A DNA stretch of 64,000 bases from contig CM067348.1 of the NCBI GenBank assembly GCA_034190875.2, positions 3,973,904 to 4,037,903 on the forward strand, given 5' to 3'. This stretch comes from Urechis unicinctus. Its lineage: Eukaryota > Annelida > Polychaeta > Xenopneusta > Urechidae. Positions within the stretch are counted from its first letter, which is position 1. Every line of letters begins with the position of its first letter. The notes beneath the pieces are model-generated. The model saw only the letters and a program-made list of their open reading frames with translations, was not told the DNA's origin and ran no database searches. The position numbers and the translations under genes were made by a program. Positions 62,381-64,000 of the stretch are shown here, piece after piece.

Positions 62381-62640
62381 CTGGAGTAATGGCTAATGAT
62401 ATTGTTACTATGATATGACGAAAACTGGAGTAATGGCTGATGTAATTGTTACTATGATATGAAAAAGACTGGAGTAATGGCTAATGATATTGTTACTATG
62501 ATATGAAGAAGACTGGAGTAATGGCTAATGATATTGTTACTATGATATGAAGGAGACTGGAGTAATGGCTGATGATATTGTTACTATGATATGAAGGAGA
62601 CTGGAGTAATTGCTAATGATATTGTTACTATGATGTTACT
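62381..62640. repeat. 44-bp tandem repeat, 6 units
   Basis: Units CTGGAGTAATGGCTAATGAT... start at 62381, 62425, 62469, 62513, 62557 and 62601, exactly 44 bases apart, with few differences. The array ends with a partial slip (ACTATGATGTTACT). Confidence 0.95.
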
Positions 62641-63676
62641 GCAGAATTGCTGCGGTGATCAATGGACACATGCTATTTGAATTACCGTAAAAGGTGTCCG
62701 TGTTGGCGGTCACGATTTCGCATTCCATGGGCGAATTAGTGTCACAAGTGAAAGGTTTCCCCTGCATACACATGCTAAGCTATTCGTTATTTAAGACCTC
62801 GGTTGTAGGCGATGCATAACACCTGTGTTTTAGTGTTCTAGGTACACTCAACACTTGCCTTGCATTGCGTGAATCGGATCCAACCAATGACATGAGGAAT
62901 TATAGAGGAAAACATAGCCATGGTAGGCACGGGTAATGACATGAAATATAGTGGGTAATGACATGAAATATGGAAATCCTACGGGACAAGACTCGCTCAG
63001 CCATTACCACAAGCGTAATGGCGGATAATGGGCGAGCGGGGTAAGGTTTAGATACAAATTCACACTGCCTTCACCTTGCTTGGTTATTAGCATTTAATAC
63101 GTGTAATAAACCAGCCGCACACCTACATTGAACAGCAGCATGCTTACCCTCATATGCACGTCCACTTACATACGCACAGCTTTGAGGAAAGAATCGCGAC
63201 CTGCTGAATTGAACTCGTGTGTGCCAAGTGGGGCGATGATACTTAAAGAACGCTTTACGTGCCTTACAATCGTTCTCATCCATCAACGTCGCCATATTAC
63301 CTCGTTCTTTAAAGCCACCCAAATCTAGCTTTGTAATTTGACATCGTTTTGCATGTCAACACTCGCGCATGCGCAAATAAATACGTTGTGGATGCACGAC
63401 TGAGTTCGACTCGACAATAGCTCCCGTCCTTAATGATAAAAGCGACAAAAGATCACCAAAATTATCTATGACCAGATTTTGTGGGCATCGTTAAGCCATT
63501 TTTTCACACATTTGGCGATGCGAATTTTGTAGTGGGAAGAGGGCAACTAATCGCGCACATTTCCGACTGAATACTATATTTATATATACTCAGAATGGAC
63601 CCAATAGTAAATCAATTATCATAAGAGGATTTCCGAAGACGGTTTGCTTACCGGAATTGCTGCCACGTCGGTCTCT
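62641..63676. other. Single-copy sequence, no gene seen
   Basis: Mixed composition. A short direct repeat (GGGTAATGACATGAAATA) lies at about 62931 and 62951. The overlapping frames at 63071-63328 on both strands show no recognisable family. Confidence 0.4.
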
Positions 63677-63907
63677 AGACGGACACTCCGCGCGCCTTGA
63701 CGGGTAAGCCGCGCGGCGTGACGGACATTCCGCGCGCCGTGACGTTTGAGCCGTGCGCCTTAACGGACGCTCCGCGCGGCGTGACGGATAAGCCGCGCGC
63801 CGTGACGGACATTCCGCGCGCCGTGACGGACAAGCCGCGCGCCGTGACGGACAAGCCGCGCGCCGTGACGGATGAGCCGCGAGCCTTGACAGTCATTCCG
63901 CGCGCAC
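63677..63907. repeat. GC-rich 21-bp tandem repeat, 11 units
   Basis: Units of the form TGACGGACAAGCCGCGCGCCG repeat every 21 bases from 63677. They are much richer in G, C and CpG than anything around. Because 21 is a multiple of three, both strands stay open: VTDKPRA-like heptads on + and SVTARGL-like heptads on -. There is no start codon upstream (a TAG sits at 63676-63678) and no sign of codon selection, so a minisatellite is the simplest reading. Confidence 0.9.
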
Positions 63908-64000
63908 ACTTGCTATTGTATTACAATCATACAACTTACTGTTTGTGATGTTTTGTAGCGTTTTTCACAACTGATAGGAACGTTTTGTCATTTGAGCTTT

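Overview
The window is AT-rich animal nuclear DNA. It holds microsatellites and minisatellites, large direct repeats, short GT-AG introns, and decayed retroelements and DNA transposons. Nothing in it looks bacterial. The host cannot be named from sequence alone. The element families suggest an aquatic invertebrate (mollusc, cnidarian, lancelet or similar), with low confidence. No complete conserved host gene is recognised.

Layout. (1) About 1-9270 and 22279-56233 form a mosaic of tandemly duplicated, essentially non-coding modules. In order: a module copy at 1-9270; a Y block at about 23796-33768; a second module copy at 34017-43889; a second Y block (Y') at about 45816-56233. Identity is patchy: nearly identical around 24.5-28.4 kb versus 47.2-51.2 kb, and visibly lower elsewhere. 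Both Y copies carry the same decayed LINE reverse transcriptase fragment and a GAA/TTC microsatellite. (2) About 9271-22278 is a 13 kb insertion inside one module. The related junctions near 36950 and 43890 lack it. It carries a decayed Maverick/Polinton- or adintovirus-like element. On the + strand are a cluster of small ORFs and an F54H12.2-like (putative capsid) gene, followed by a possible protease stub. On the - strand, converging on them, are a protein-primed type family-B DNA polymerase and a small gene that looks intact. (3) 56234-64000 is single-copy sequence with four minisatellites (about 32, 73, 44 and 21 bp units) and no recognised gene.

How it fits together. The capsid-like gene and the polymerase converge at about 12.9-13.2 kb. 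Both are broken by frameshifts and stops, and each carries its own secondary insertion: 492 bp with TG...CA ends and a GAAG target duplication in the capsid gene, and 1132 bp with CCCAGATA inverted ends in the polymerase. The polymerase also contains four short introns with canonical borders between conserved segments, and a neighbouring 99-codon gene can be read across three exons. The element therefore seems to belong to a lineage with spliced genes, or to have gained introns after capture by the host. I did not find an integrase, packaging ATPase, penton protein or terminal inverted repeats, so the outer limits are set by comparison with the unfilled modules, not by element ends.
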